Positions 7,493 to 7,611 of a DNA stretch of 7,611 bases are shown piece after piece (the first letter of the stretch is position 1; every line of letters begins with the position of its first letter). The stretch is from NCBI GenBank assembly GCA_025980355.1, contig JAICXR010000150.1, forward strand, positions 1-7,611, read 5' to 3'. This DNA is from Chloroflexota bacterium. GTDB taxonomy: Bacteria; Chloroflexota; UBA4733. The position numbers and the translations under genes were made by a program. Below the pieces are notes generated by a model, which saw only the letters and a list, made by a program, of their open reading frames with translations, did no database searches and was not told where the DNA came from.

Positions 7493-7583
7493 ACAGGGCG
7501 TATGCAATACGCCCCTACGGGGACGGCGGCTCCCAATGCCGGGATTGACCACCCGTCGTAGGGGCGTATTGCATACGCCCTGT
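7493..7583. repeat. Nested palindromic element with 27-bp perfect inverted arms
   Basis: 7493-7519 is perfectly complementary to 7557-7583, around a 37-base centre. Each arm is also a hairpin by itself: GGGCGTAT/ATACGCCC at 7496-7503/7507-7514 (loop GCA) and at 7562-7569/7573-7580 (loop TGC). The outer right arm reads GTAGGGGCGTATTGCATACG. It begins 3 bases after the permease stop. The form fits a MITE- or REP-like interspersed repeat; it could also act as a 3'-end structure for the export operon mRNA. No T-run follows (CATTCGATCC), so it is not a standard intrinsic terminator. The last 28 bases of the window show nothing further. Confidence 0.85.
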
Positions 7584-7611
7584 CATTCGATCCGACTCGT
7601 CGTTCGAAAAC

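Noticed and set aside
7493..7583. CRISPR-like repeat unit
   Set aside because: There are only two copies, in inverted rather than direct orientation, with one short centre. It is a palindromic element, not an array.

Overview
This is a GC-rich window with five closely packed protein genes. The most likely source is a thermophile-like or soil member of the Chloroflexota (Thermomicrobia-type). I infer this from the high GC, the Mrp protein style, the adaptor/ATPase/permease layout without a TolC gene, and a GTAGGGGCG-type palindromic repeat that I recall, unverified, from such genomes. The lineage is not proven by the sequence.

Layout. Positions 3-1067 (+) hold an Mrp/ApbC-type P-loop ATPase for iron-sulfur cluster handling, whose first few codons lie outside the window. 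It converges on a Gfo/Idh/MocA-family NAD(P)-dependent oxidoreductase at 1184-2422 (-). The 116 bases between them are filled by two diverged copies of a hairpin repeat in opposite orientation, and each copy contains the stop codon of its own gene. Positions 2423-2793 are an intergenic region between divergent genes, with a good sigma70-like promoter for the oxidoreductase, a perfect 15-bp stem-loop in its leader, and a weaker candidate promoter for the rightward genes.

Positions 2794-7489 (+) form a three-gene export operon: a membrane-fusion/adaptor protein (HlyD/MacA/YknX type), an ABC ATPase (MacB/LolD/YknY type) and a MacB/FtsX-type permease (YknZ type). The genes overlap by 1 and 4 bases and are probably translationally coupled. 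The expected machine is an ATP-driven mechanotransmission exporter: the ATPase dimer sits under two permeases, and the adaptor rises from the outer face of the membrane. The substrate cannot be told from the sequence.

The notable object is the adaptor. Its alpha-hairpin is far longer than in known relatives and is built from exact 32-residue (96-base) repeats in both arms. The motif phases of the two arms match if the hairpin folds at about residue 323-324. Two cysteines, the only ones in the protein from the chosen start, bracket exactly that point. Parts of the first arm still show a 192-base (two-unit) duplication at DNA level. The window ends just after the permease with a 91-base nested palindrome (27-bp perfect arms, each arm itself a hairpin), which looks like a MITE/REP-type element or a strong 3' structure.
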